11,817 bases of DNA from Pseudomonadota bacterium (GTDB lineage Bacteria > Pseudomonadota > Alphaproteobacteria > Sphingomonadales > Sphingomonadaceae): contig JAFABD010000166.1 of assembly GCA_023426225.1 (NCBI GenBank), forward strand, positions 1-11,817, written 5' to 3'. Numbering within the stretch: the stretch's first letter is position 1; each line of letters begins with the position of its first letter. Below the pieces are notes generated by a model. It did no database searches. It was given only the letters and a program-made list of their open reading frames with translations, and had not been told where the DNA came from. Both the position numbers and the translations under genes were made by a program. Below, piece after piece: positions 1-6,678 of this stretch.

Positions 1-42
1 GCGCTGCTCGCCGCCGACGCGCGCGCGGCCTCGGTCGCCTGA
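1..42 (+). CDS. Possible C-terminal end of a plus-strand gene (partial)
   Basis: Reading frame 1 gives thirteen codons ending in TGA at 40-42, encoding an alanine-rich tail (ALLAADARAASVA). All thirteen codons end in G or C, as expected of a real gene in this genome. If real, the gene enters from the left and converges on the minus-strand gene ending at 52, leaving a 9-bp gap. The piece is too short to identify a family, and chance open frames are common at this GC content, so the call is tentative. Confidence 0.3.
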   Translation, partial: ALLAADARAASVA

Positions 43-51
43 CGCGCGCGA

Positions 52-819
52 TCAGCCGCCCGCGCCGTCGGCGTCGGCCTCGTCGCGCGGCATGTCGACC
101 GCCTCGAACACCTCCAGCGCGACGTTGATGAAGTTGCGCGCCTCAAGCTGGATCAGCGGGATCGGCGCATGGTCGCCCTCGATCCGTTCGACCCGGTCGG
201 CGCTCACGCGCACCAGGAACCGGTCGCACCGGCTCAGCACCAGCATCGTGATCGCGCGATTGTCGTCGAGCGCGATATTCTCGACGATCCCCTCATAGGC
301 GACATGCGCGCCGTCATGCTCCAGCGTGGTGACGACATAGGCGATGATGAAGCTGTTCGCCGGCCGCGCCAGGTCGACCCAGCGCTTCAGCCAGCCGAAG
401 GTCGCGGTCTCGCGCAGGTCGCGCACCCGGCGCCATCCGCTCGCCCACCAGGTGATCGCGCCGACGATGATCGCGGGCAGCAACAGCGAGACGAACCACG
501 ACAGGAACGCCCAGTCGCCCGGCATCCGCCCCGCATGGCCGCCGGTCAGGATGACGCGATAGACATTGGGATCGAACGACAGCCGCCAGCACGCGCCGCT
601 CCACCGGCACAGGCTCGCCTGCACCGCGAACAGCGCCGAAAGCACGATATGGCCGACCAGCGCGCCAAAGACGATGACGATCAGGCTAAAGGTCGATCCC
701 GGCTTTTCGGGCGCCTGCGAGATCAGTTCGGATCGCTCGCCCGCGCGCAGCCCAGCCCATACGCCCAGACCCGGCGCGATCAGCAGCAGCGCCAGGAACA
801 GGGTATAGCTGAAACTCAC
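52..819 (-). CDS. Uncharacterised membrane protein with three N-terminal helices
   Basis: This encodes a 255-residue protein that I do not firmly recognise; it vaguely resembles DUF6338-type proteins. Three hydrophobic stretches at about residues 4-23, 44-68 and 104-126 look like transmembrane helices. A basic stretch follows the third (GWRRVRDLR), which suggests that the C-terminal half is cytoplasmic. Residues 155-240 alternate hydrophobic and polar residues, suggesting a small beta-rich domain, and the tail (243-255) is acidic and glycine-rich. The start is GTG (817-819), chosen because it forms a GTGA overlap with the TGA stop of the upstream 63-residue gene. No strong Shine-Dalgarno site precedes it, so translation is probably coupled. 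There are no catalytic motifs that I can identify. Confidence 0.8.
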   Translation of the reverse strand: MSFSYTLFLALLLIAPGLGVWAGLRAGERSELISQAPEKPGSTFSLIVIVFGALVGHIVLSALFAVQASLCRWSGACWRLSFDPNVYRVILTGGHAGRMPGDWAFLSWFVSLLLPAIIVGAITWWASGWRRVRDLRETATFGWLKRWVDLARPANSFIIAYVVTTLEHDGAHVAYEGIVENIALDDNRAITMLVLSRCDRFLVRVSADRVERIEGDHAPIPLIQLEARNFINVALEVFEAVDMPRDEADADGAGG

Positions 820-1007
820 CGGATGCCGGTCTGGCCGTTCTCCGTCCGGCGCTCGCCGCCGGCCGCTGCCCCCGCACCGAAGGTCGCGCCGCGCACGATG
901 AACTTGCCGTCCTCGAACCGCGCCGAATCCTTCGCCGCCTTCCAGCTCCCGAAGCGGCTATAGACCGCGTTGGCGGTTTCGATCGACCTGGCGGTGTTGA
1001 CGCGCAT
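816..1007 (-). CDS. Small conserved-looking protein of unknown function (63 aa)
   Basis: The protein has 63 residues and begins MRVNTARSIETANAVYSRFG. The frame stays open further upstream, but the ATG at 1005-1007 is chosen because a strong GGAGG site (complement of 1013-1017) lies 5 nt before it and a promoter-like sequence sits just upstream of that. Residues 1-40 are mixed polar and aromatic (SRFGSWKAAKD, then FEDGKFIVRG) and look like a compact folded segment. Residues 41-63 are low-complexity Gly/Ala followed by a charged tail. There is no signal peptide or membrane segment. Its stop overlaps the start of the membrane protein, so the two are co-translated and may work together. I do not recognise the family. 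Confidence 0.7.
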   Translation of the reverse strand: MRVNTARSIETANAVYSRFGSWKAAKDSARFEDGKFIVRGATFGAGAAAGGERRTENGQTGIR

Positions 1008-1012
1008 CCTGA

Positions 1013-1017
1013 CCTCC
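1013..1017 (-). promoter_or_regulatory. Ribosome binding site for the 63-aa gene
   Basis: The minus strand reads GGAGG, then TCAGG, then ATG. This is one of the best Shine-Dalgarno matches in the window and decides the start codon at 1007 against longer upstream extensions of the same frame. Confidence 0.7.
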
Positions 1018-1024
1018 GCTTCCG

Positions 1025-1053
1025 ACAATAGGGGGCCGGGGGACAACTGGCAA
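1025..1053 (-). promoter_or_regulatory. Sigma70-like promoter for the 63-aa/membrane-protein unit
   Basis: Read on the minus strand, TTGCCA (1048-1053; 5 of 6 to the -35 consensus) and TATTGT (1025-1030; 4 of 6 to the -10 consensus) are separated by exactly 17 bp. The predicted start of transcription is near 1018, giving a leader of about 10 nt that contains the GGAGG site. The -35 box directly abuts the hairpin at 1054-1076. The match is seen in the sequence; activity is inferred. Confidence 0.55.
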
Positions 1054-1076
1054 CCGGGCGGGGCGATCCCGCCCGG
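1054..1076 (-). terminator. Hairpin after the fatty-acid operon, probable terminator
   Basis: A perfect 9-bp, all-GC inverted repeat (CCGGGCGGG / CCCGCCCGG) encloses a 5-nt loop. It starts 17 nt after the stop codon of the FAD dehydrogenase. On the minus strand the stem is followed only by TTGCC, so the U-tract of a classical intrinsic terminator is missing. It could be a weak intrinsic terminator, an mRNA 3'-end stabiliser, or act with Rho. Its position between the operon end and the next promoter supports a boundary role. Confidence 0.55.
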
Positions 1077-1093
1077 CGCCTGCCGCCGATCGG

Positions 1094-2764
1094 TCAGCCG
1101 CGCGCCGCCGCGCGTCCGGCCGCCCGCCCGCTGAACAGGCATCCGCCCAGAAACGTGCCCTCCAGCGCGCGATAGCCGTGCATCCCGCCGCCGCCGAACC
1201 CCGCCGCCTCGCCCGCGGCGAACAGCCCCGGCACGGCGTTGCCGCCCGCGCGCTGGACGCAGCCGTCGAGATCGGTCTCGAGCCCGCCCAGCGTCTTGCG
1301 CGTCAGGATGTTCAGCCGCACCGCGATCAGCGGCCCGTTGGCGCGGTCGAGCAGCGGGCGCGGCGGCGCCGTGCGCGCCAGCTTCTCGGCACGGCTCAGC
1401 CGGGCGTTGCGGATGCCCATCAACTGGAAATCCTTTGAGAAACGGTTGCCCAGCTCGCGATCGCGCGCCTCGATCGCGTCGCGCATCGCCGCGCGGTCGA
1501 ACGCCACGCCGTCGGCGATCCCCGCCATCCCCTCCATCAGCGTGTTAAGGTCGTCGGCGACGACGAAATCGGCGCCGTGGCGCTTGAACGCCTCGACCGG
1601 CTCGGGCGCGCTGCGCCCCAGCGCGCGGCTGAAGAAGATCCGGCGCCAGTCGCGGCTGGTCAGGTCGGGATTCTGCTCGGACCCCGACAGCGCGAACTCC
1701 TTGCGGATGATCGACTGGTTGAGCACGAACCAGCTATGCGGATGCCCGCCCTGCATCAGGTGGTTGAGCGTCCCCAGCGTGTCATAGCCGGGGTAGAAGG
1801 GCGCCGGCAGCCGCTGCCCGCGCGAATCGAACCACATCGACGACGGCCCCGGCAGGATGCGGATGCCGTGGTCGGGCCAGATCGGCCGCCAGTTGCGCAG
1901 CCCCTCGACATAATGCCACATCCGGTCGGGGTGGATCAGCCGCGCGCCCGCCGCCTCGGCGATGCCGATCATGCGCCCGTCGACATGCGCGGGGACGCCG
2001 CGCACCATGAAGGCGGGGGGCGTGCCCAGCCGCTGCGGCCAGTTGCGGCGCACCAGGTCCAGGTCGCCGCCGATCCCGCCCGACGCGACGATGACGTGGC
2101 GCGCGCGCAGGCTGAAACCGCCCACCGCGTCGCGGTTGCTCGGCGCGCCATGTTCGGCGTCGGACGGCGCGAGCACGGTGCCCGATGCGCCCGTCACCAC
2201 GCCGCCCTCGGTCTCCAGCGCGTCGACGCGGTGCCGCCACAGGAAGCGCAGCCGTCCGTCGCGCTCGGCCTGGCGCGCGCGCGCCGCGAACGGGGCGACG
2301 ACGCCCGGACCCGCGCCCCAGGCAATGTGAAAGCGCGGCACCGAATTGCCGTGCCCGTCGGCGCGCCCGTCGCCGCGTTCGGCCCAGCCGACGATCGGCA
2401 TCACCTTCACGCCGTTGCGGCGCAGCCATTCGCGCTTCTCGGTCGCGGCAAAGCGGACATAGGCCTCGGCCCAGCGGCGCGGCCAGTGATCCTCGGGCCG
2501 GTCGAACCCGGCGGTTCCCATCCAGTCCTGCCAGGCGAGCGCATGGCTGTCGCGGATGCCCAGCCGGCGCTGCTCGGGGCTGTCGACCAGGAACAGCCCG
2601 CCCAGCGACCAGAAGGCCTGGCCACCGATATTGCATTCGGGCTCCTGGTCGATGACGATCACCGACGCGCCGCCCGCCACCGCCTCGCCCGCGGCGACCA
2701 GTCCCGCGAGCCCCGCGCCGATCACGATCACATCGGCGTCCGTCCCCCCCATGCCTGCCATCAT
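1094..2764 (-). CDS. FAD-binding dehydrogenase, KstD-like (COG3573 type)
   Basis: A 556-residue flavoprotein of the fumarate reductase/3-ketosteroid delta-1-dehydrogenase superfamily, closest to the group usually annotated as FAD-binding dehydrogenase. The N-terminal dinucleotide-binding fold is clear: VIVIGAGLAGL at about 13-22, with GxGxxG at 16-21 and the acidic residue of the next strand in VIVIDQE. A second FAD contact, GLFAAGEAAGFGGGG (513-527), precedes an HGYRALEGT segment near the C-terminus, typical of the superfamily. Members move hydride from substrate C-C bonds to FAD, but the substrate here is unknown. There is no signal peptide. The start at 2764 is chosen because its ATG overlaps the TGA of the ligase gene (ATGA) and is preceded by GGGAGG; further in-frame ATGs at 2761 and 2752 are alternatives. 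It is the last gene of the operon. True KstD activity on steroids is possible but not shown. Confidence 0.88.
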   Translation of the reverse strand: MMAGMGGTDADVIVIGAGLAGLVAAGEAVAGGASVIVIDQEPECNIGGQAFWSLGGLFLVDSPEQRRLGIRDSHALAWQDWMGTAGFDRPEDHWPRRWAEAYVRFAATEKREWLRRNGVKVMPIVGWAERGDGRADGHGNSVPRFHIAWGAGPGVVAPFAARARQAERDGRLRFLWRHRVDALETEGGVVTGASGTVLAPSDAEHGAPSNRDAVGGFSLRARHVIVASGGIGGDLDLVRRNWPQRLGTPPAFMVRGVPAHVDGRMIGIAEAAGARLIHPDRMWHYVEGLRNWRPIWPDHGIRILPGPSSMWFDSRGQRLPAPFYPGYDTLGTLNHLMQGGHPHSWFVLNQSIIRKEFALSGSEQNPDLTSRDWRRIFFSRALGRSAPEPVEAFKRHGADFVVADDLNTLMEGMAGIADGVAFDRAAMRDAIEARDRELGNRFSKDFQLMGIRNARLSRAEKLARTAPPRPLLDRANGPLIAVRLNILTRKTLGGLETDLDGCVQRAGGNAVPGLFAAGEAAGFGGGGMHGYRALEGTFLGGCLFSGRAAGRAAARG

Positions 2765-4485
2765 CGCACCTCCCTGCGCAGAATCTTGCCCACGTTCGAT
2801 TTGGGAAGCGGCGTATCGCGCAGCTCGACGATCGCCGGGATCTTGTATCCGGTCAGCCGTTCGCGGCACCAGGCGCGCACCGCGTCGGGCGTCAGCGCGG
2901 GGTGCGCGGGGTGGATCACCGCGCGGATGCGCTCGCCCTTGACCGGGTCGGCGACGCCCACCACCGCCACTTCGGCGACGTGCGGGTGCGCGGCGATCAC
3001 CGCCTCGATCTCGGCGGGATAGACGTTGAACCCCGACACCAGGATCATGTCCTTGATCCGGTCGACGATGCGCACCTCGCCGTCGGCGTCCATCACGCCG
3101 ACATCGCCCGTCGCCAGCCAGCCGTCGGGCGACAGGATGCGCGCGGTTTCCTCGGGCTGGCGCCAATAGCCCGCCATCACCTGCGGCCCGCGCACGCACA
3201 GCTCGCCCGGCTCGCCGATCGCGGCCCAGCTCCCGTCGTCGCGGCGCATCCGCACCTCGGTCGACGGGACGGGCAGCCCCACCGCGCCGTTGTGCCCCAT
3301 CACCTCGGGCGCGTCGAAATCGACCGGGCGGATGCACACCACCGGCGAGCATTCGGTCAGGCCGTAACCCTCGACCAGCGGCTTGCCCGTCATCGCCTCC
3401 CATTGCGCGGCGACGTCGGCATGCGTCGCCATGCCGCCCGCGATCGTCAGCTTGAGCGCCGAAAAGTCGCGGCTGCGGAACGCCTCGTCCTGCAACAGGC
3501 TGGCGAACAGCGTGTTGACCCCCGCAAACCCCGCGAACCGTTCGTTGCGCAGGATCCAGCGCACGCGCTTGGTGTCGCGCGGATTGGCGATCAGCACGTT
3601 GCGCCCGCCGATCCCGCTGAACATCAGCAGGTTCGCCGTCAGCGAGAAGATGTGATAGAGCGGCAGCAGCGTGACGTTGGTCAGCACCTCGGCATCGTCG
3701 ATCTGCGACATCACCCAGGCGCGCCCCTGCAGCACATTGGCGACGACGTTGCGGTGCGTCAGCATCGCCCCCTTGGCGATCCCCGACGTGCCGCCGGTAT
3801 ATTGCAGGAACGCCAGGTCGCTCTGCGCGATCGCGACGCGGCGATAGGGGAGGCGGCGCGCGCGCGCCATCATCCGGCGCCAGCGCACCATGCCCTTTTC
3901 GGAAAAGCGCGGCGGCGCCTGTCCGGCCAGCCGCATCGTCAGCGCCAGCGCCCGGCCCTTCAGCGCGCCCAGCATGTCGCCCATGCCGGTCACCACCGCA
4001 TGTTCGACCGCGGTTTCGTCGCGGATCGCGGCAAAGGTGGCGGCGAACAGGTCCATCACCACCAGCACGCGCGCGCCGCTGTCTTTTAGCTGGTGCGCCA
4101 GTTCGCGCGCGGTGTAGAGCGGGTTGACGTTGACGACCACCGCGCCCGCGAACAGCGTGCCGAACAGCGCCACCGGATATTGCAGGCAGTTGGGCATCAT
4201 CAGCGCGACGCGGTCGCCCTTGGCGATGCCGATCGCCTGCAACCAGCCGGCAAAGGCGCGCGCGTCGCGCAGCACCTCGCCATAGGTGCGGCCGGTGCCC
4301 AGGCTGACAAAGCCCTCGCGGTCGGCATAGCGCGTCGCGTCGCGCTCGAACATGTCGGCCATGCTGCCCGCCGCGTCGAGCTGGTCGTCGATCGTGGCGG
4401 GCACCCCCGGCCGGTAATGGCGGGTCCAGAAGCGGTCGGACCGGAGCCGGTCCGCATCGCGTTGCGAAACCGGCTCCCGGGTCAT
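2761..4485 (-). CDS. fadD: Long-chain fatty acid-CoA ligase (AMP-forming)
   Basis: A 574-residue member of the ANL adenylate-forming family, close to the usual length of FadD. It activates a fatty acid with ATP and CoA to acyl-CoA plus AMP and PPi, feeding the enzymes encoded upstream. Visible motifs are the ATP loop YTGGTSGIAKGA (229-240), the GYGLTE motif (373-378), TGD with Asp460, the hinge region DRIKDMILVSGFNVYPAEIE (475-494), and the C-terminal PKSNVGK with the expected catalytic lysine at 567. The FadD-like MLTHRN sequence follows the P-loop directly. E. coli FadD has TGGTTG where this has TGGTSG, a conservative change. The ATG at 4485 overlaps the thiolase TGA (ATGA); the open frame upstream of it lies inside the thiolase gene. 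Chain-length preference cannot be read from the sequence. Confidence 0.93.
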   Translation of the reverse strand: MTREPVSQRDADRLRSDRFWTRHYRPGVPATIDDQLDAAGSMADMFERDATRYADREGFVSLGTGRTYGEVLRDARAFAGWLQAIGIAKGDRVALMMPNCLQYPVALFGTLFAGAVVVNVNPLYTARELAHQLKDSGARVLVVMDLFAATFAAIRDETAVEHAVVTGMGDMLGALKGRALALTMRLAGQAPPRFSEKGMVRWRRMMARARRLPYRRVAIAQSDLAFLQYTGGTSGIAKGAMLTHRNVVANVLQGRAWVMSQIDDAEVLTNVTLLPLYHIFSLTANLLMFSGIGGRNVLIANPRDTKRVRWILRNERFAGFAGVNTLFASLLQDEAFRSRDFSALKLTIAGGMATHADVAAQWEAMTGKPLVEGYGLTECSPVVCIRPVDFDAPEVMGHNGAVGLPVPSTEVRMRRDDGSWAAIGEPGELCVRGPQVMAGYWRQPEETARILSPDGWLATGDVGVMDADGEVRIVDRIKDMILVSGFNVYPAEIEAVIAAHPHVAEVAVVGVADPVKGERIRAVIHPAHPALTPDAVRAWCRERLTGYKIPAIVELRDTPLPKSNVGKILRREVR

Positions 4486-5768
4486 TTCTCGACCACCGCC
4501 ACGACGCCCTGGCCCCCCGCGGCGCAGATCGAGATCAATCCGCGTCCGCCGCCCTTGCGGTCGATCATGCTGGCCAGGCTCGCCAGGATGCGCCCGCCGG
4601 TCGCGGCAAAGGGATGGCCCGCCGCCAGCGAGCTGCCGTGGACGTTCAGCCGCGCCCGGTCGATCGCCCCCGGCGGCGCCGCGCGCTTCAGCCGGTCGCG
4701 CGCGAAACCGGGGTCTTCCCACGCCTTCAGCGTGCACAGCACCTGCGCCGCGAACGCCTCGTGCAGCTCATAGAAGTCGAAATCCTGCAGCGTCAGCCCC
4801 AGCTTGTCGAGCATCCGCGGCACGGCATAGGCGGGCGCCATCAACAGCCCCTCGTCGCCGCTCGCGAAATCGACCGCCGCCGTTTCGCCCGCGCGCAGAT
4901 AGGCCAGCACGGGCAGCCCGCGCGCCTTTGCCCATTCCTCGCTCGCCAGCAGCACCACCGCCGCGCCGTCGGTCAGCGGCGTCGAATTGCCGGCGGTCAG
5001 CGTGCCGTGCTCGCGGTCGAACACGGGCTTCAGCTTGGCCAGCTTCTCGATGCTGCTGTCGGGGCGCAGGTTGTTGTCGCGCGTCAGCCCGCGGAACGGC
5101 GTGACCAGCGTGTCGAAATCGCCGCGGTCATAGGCGGCGGCCATGTTGCGATGGCTCGCCACCGCCAGCGCGTCCTGCTCGGCGCGGCCGATGCCCCAGC
5201 GCTTCGCCATCGCCTCGCAATGCTCGCCCATCGACAGGCCGGTGCGCGGCTCGGCGTTGCGCGGCAGTTCGGGGCGCACCAGCATCCCCGGGCGGATGCC
5301 CGCCAGCGCCTTCAGCCGGCCGCCCAGCGACCGCGCGCGGTTGGCGGCGAGCAGCGCGTGGCGAAAGCCCTCGTTGATCGCGATGGGCGGGTCCGACGTG
5401 GTGTCGACGCCGCCGGCGATGCCCGCGTCGATCTGGCCCAGCGCGATCTTGTTGGCGACCAGGATCGCCGCCTCCAGCCCGGTGCCGCATGCCTGTTGCA
5501 GGTCGTAGGCGGGGGTTTCGGGCGAAAGGCTGGTCGAAAGCACCGCCTCGCGCGTCAGGTTGATGTCGCGCGAATGTTTCAGCACGGCGCCCGCCGCGAC
5601 CTCGCCGAGCCGCTCGCCGGCCAGGCCGAACTGGTCGACCAGCGCCTGCAACGCGGCGGTAAGCATCGCCTGGTTCGAAACCTCGGCATAGGCGGTGTTC
5701 GATCGGGCAAAGGGAATGCGCTTGCCGCCGACGATCGCGACGCGGCGGGGGGCGCTGGCACTAAGCAT
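4482..5768 (-). CDS. fadI: Acetyl-CoA acetyltransferase / 3-ketoacyl-CoA thiolase, FadI-like
   Basis: A 428-residue thiolase that cleaves 3-ketoacyl-CoA with CoA to acetyl-CoA and a shortened acyl-CoA, or condenses in reverse. All catalytic elements are present: the nucleophile Cys94 in QQACGTG, HEAF with His336, GHPFAATGGR with His385, and the second cysteine Cys415 in CAAGGQG. Overall it is closer to FadI and to mycobacterial FadA2-type proteins than to biosynthetic PhaA thiolases. The ATG at 5768 is preceded by GAGAGG about 6 nt away and overlaps the last 8 bases of the MaoC gene, which implies coupled translation. No FadB- or FadJ-type partner gene is present; the hydratase and reductase genes immediately upstream would supply its substrate. 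The symbol is by similarity; fadA2 would be an equally fair name. Confidence 0.92.
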   Translation of the reverse strand: MLSASAPRRVAIVGGKRIPFARSNTAYAEVSNQAMLTAALQALVDQFGLAGERLGEVAAGAVLKHSRDINLTREAVLSTSLSPETPAYDLQQACGTGLEAAILVANKIALGQIDAGIAGGVDTTSDPPIAINEGFRHALLAANRARSLGGRLKALAGIRPGMLVRPELPRNAEPRTGLSMGEHCEAMAKRWGIGRAEQDALAVASHRNMAAAYDRGDFDTLVTPFRGLTRDNNLRPDSSIEKLAKLKPVFDREHGTLTAGNSTPLTDGAAVVLLASEEWAKARGLPVLAYLRAGETAAVDFASGDEGLLMAPAYAVPRMLDKLGLTLQDFDFYELHEAFAAQVLCTLKAWEDPGFARDRLKRAAPPGAIDRARLNVHGSSLAAGHPFAATGGRILASLASMIDRKGGGRGLISICAAGGQGVVAVVEK

Positions 5769-6678
5769 GGTCAGCCTCTCGGAACGAGGAAGGGGAGGTG
5801 CCGGGCGCGATCCGGCCCAGCAGGTGCAGCCGCTCGCCGCCGGGGGCGGTCACGGCGAAATCGGTGGCGCCCTGCTCGACGCGCGCCGTCAGCGCGACGC
5901 GGCCGGGCAGCAGGATCGGCGCGCGGAACGCGACGTCGATCGTCAGCGCGTCCGGCCCGCCCGGCAGCAACAGCCCGGCGAGCGCGCGGCCCTTGGTCCA
6001 CATGCCGTGCGCGATCGGGCGCGGAAAGCCGAACAGCCGCGCGCCCAGCCACGACATGTGGATCGGGTTGCGGTCGCCCGAAAGCCGCGCATAGTCGCGG
6101 GCGACGCTGCGCGGGACGGGGATGGCGCAGACGGGGGTCATCCGCGCGGGGTCGCCCGGCGGCGCGGCGACCGCGGGGCCGCGCTGGTCGTGGACGCCCA
6201 GCCGCAGATAGGTGCTCTCGCTCGCCCACACGACTGCGCCGTCGCGCACGCCGCTCGCCTCGATCGTGAACGCCTGGCCGCGCGGATGCTTGCGCCATCC
6301 GCCCGCGCGCACGCCCAGGTCGATGCGGTCGCCCGCCGCCAGCGGCGCGTGCTGGACGATGCGGTTGGCGATATGGACCAGCCCGGCGAGCGGATAGGGA
6401 AAGCCGCGCGCCATCATCAGCCGCAGATGGAGCGGAAAGGCGATCAGATGGGCAAAGGCGGGCGGCACCCCCTGTTCGGGAATATAGCCGCACAGCGTGC
6501 GATAGGCCGCCACCGTGTCGGCGTCGATCGCCACGTCGCGCCGCACCAGCAGCGCGTCGGGCAGCCGCGGCAGCGCGGGCGTGCGCCGGCCCAGCGTGGC
6601 GAGCCCCGCCAGCAGCACGCGCGCGGGGGAGGGGGCGCTTGCCGCCGCGCCGCGGCTCAGGTCCGCCGCCGCGATCAT
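5761..6678 (-). CDS. MaoC-family (R)-specific enoyl-CoA hydratase, double hot-dog
   Basis: A 305-residue MaoC-like hydratase that adds water to trans-2-enoyl-CoA to give (R)-3-hydroxyacyl-CoA, or runs in reverse. The hydratase-2 signature is intact: SGDRNPIH at 200-207 with the catalytic pair Asp202/His207, followed by GFPRPIAHGMW. The motif lies in the C-terminal hot-dog fold; the N-terminal half (about 40-165) has no such motif and would be the non-catalytic hot-dog half of a double-fold enzyme. This length and layout match mycobacterial HtdX better than the roughly 150-residue PhaJ. The start is the ATG at 6678, which forms an ATGA overlap with the reductase stop; an in-frame ATG at 6702 lies inside the reductase gene and is less likely. 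It ends 8 bp into the thiolase gene. Its substrate would come from the FadE protein of the same operon. Confidence 0.9.
   Translation of the reverse strand: MIAAADLSRGAAASAPSPARVLLAGLATLGRRTPALPRLPDALLVRRDVAIDADTVAAYRTLCGYIPEQGVPPAFAHLIAFPLHLRLMMARGFPYPLAGLVHIANRIVQHAPLAAGDRIDLGVRAGGWRKHPRGQAFTIEASGVRDGAVVWASESTYLRLGVHDQRGPAVAAPPGDPARMTPVCAIPVPRSVARDYARLSGDRNPIHMSWLGARLFGFPRPIAHGMWTKGRALAGLLLPGGPDALTIDVAFRAPILLPGRVALTARVEQGATDFAVTAPGGERLHLLGRIAPGTSPSSFREADHA

Noticed and set aside
2765..3403. Possible 213-residue N-terminal extension of the FAD dehydrogenase
   Set aside because: The extension lies inside the ligase gene in another frame and has no family similarity. The FAD-binding fold starts just after the ATG at 2764, which has a good ribosome binding site.
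4486..4737. Possible N-terminal extension of the acyl-CoA ligase
   Set aside because: It overlaps the thiolase C-terminus. The ATGA overlap at 4482-4485 and normal FadD length support the shorter start.
4614..6269. Plus-strand open frame of 551 codons opposite the thiolase and MaoC genes
   Set aside because: Low-complexity Arg/Ala/Gln composition, no ribosome binding site, and fully antisense to well-supported genes.
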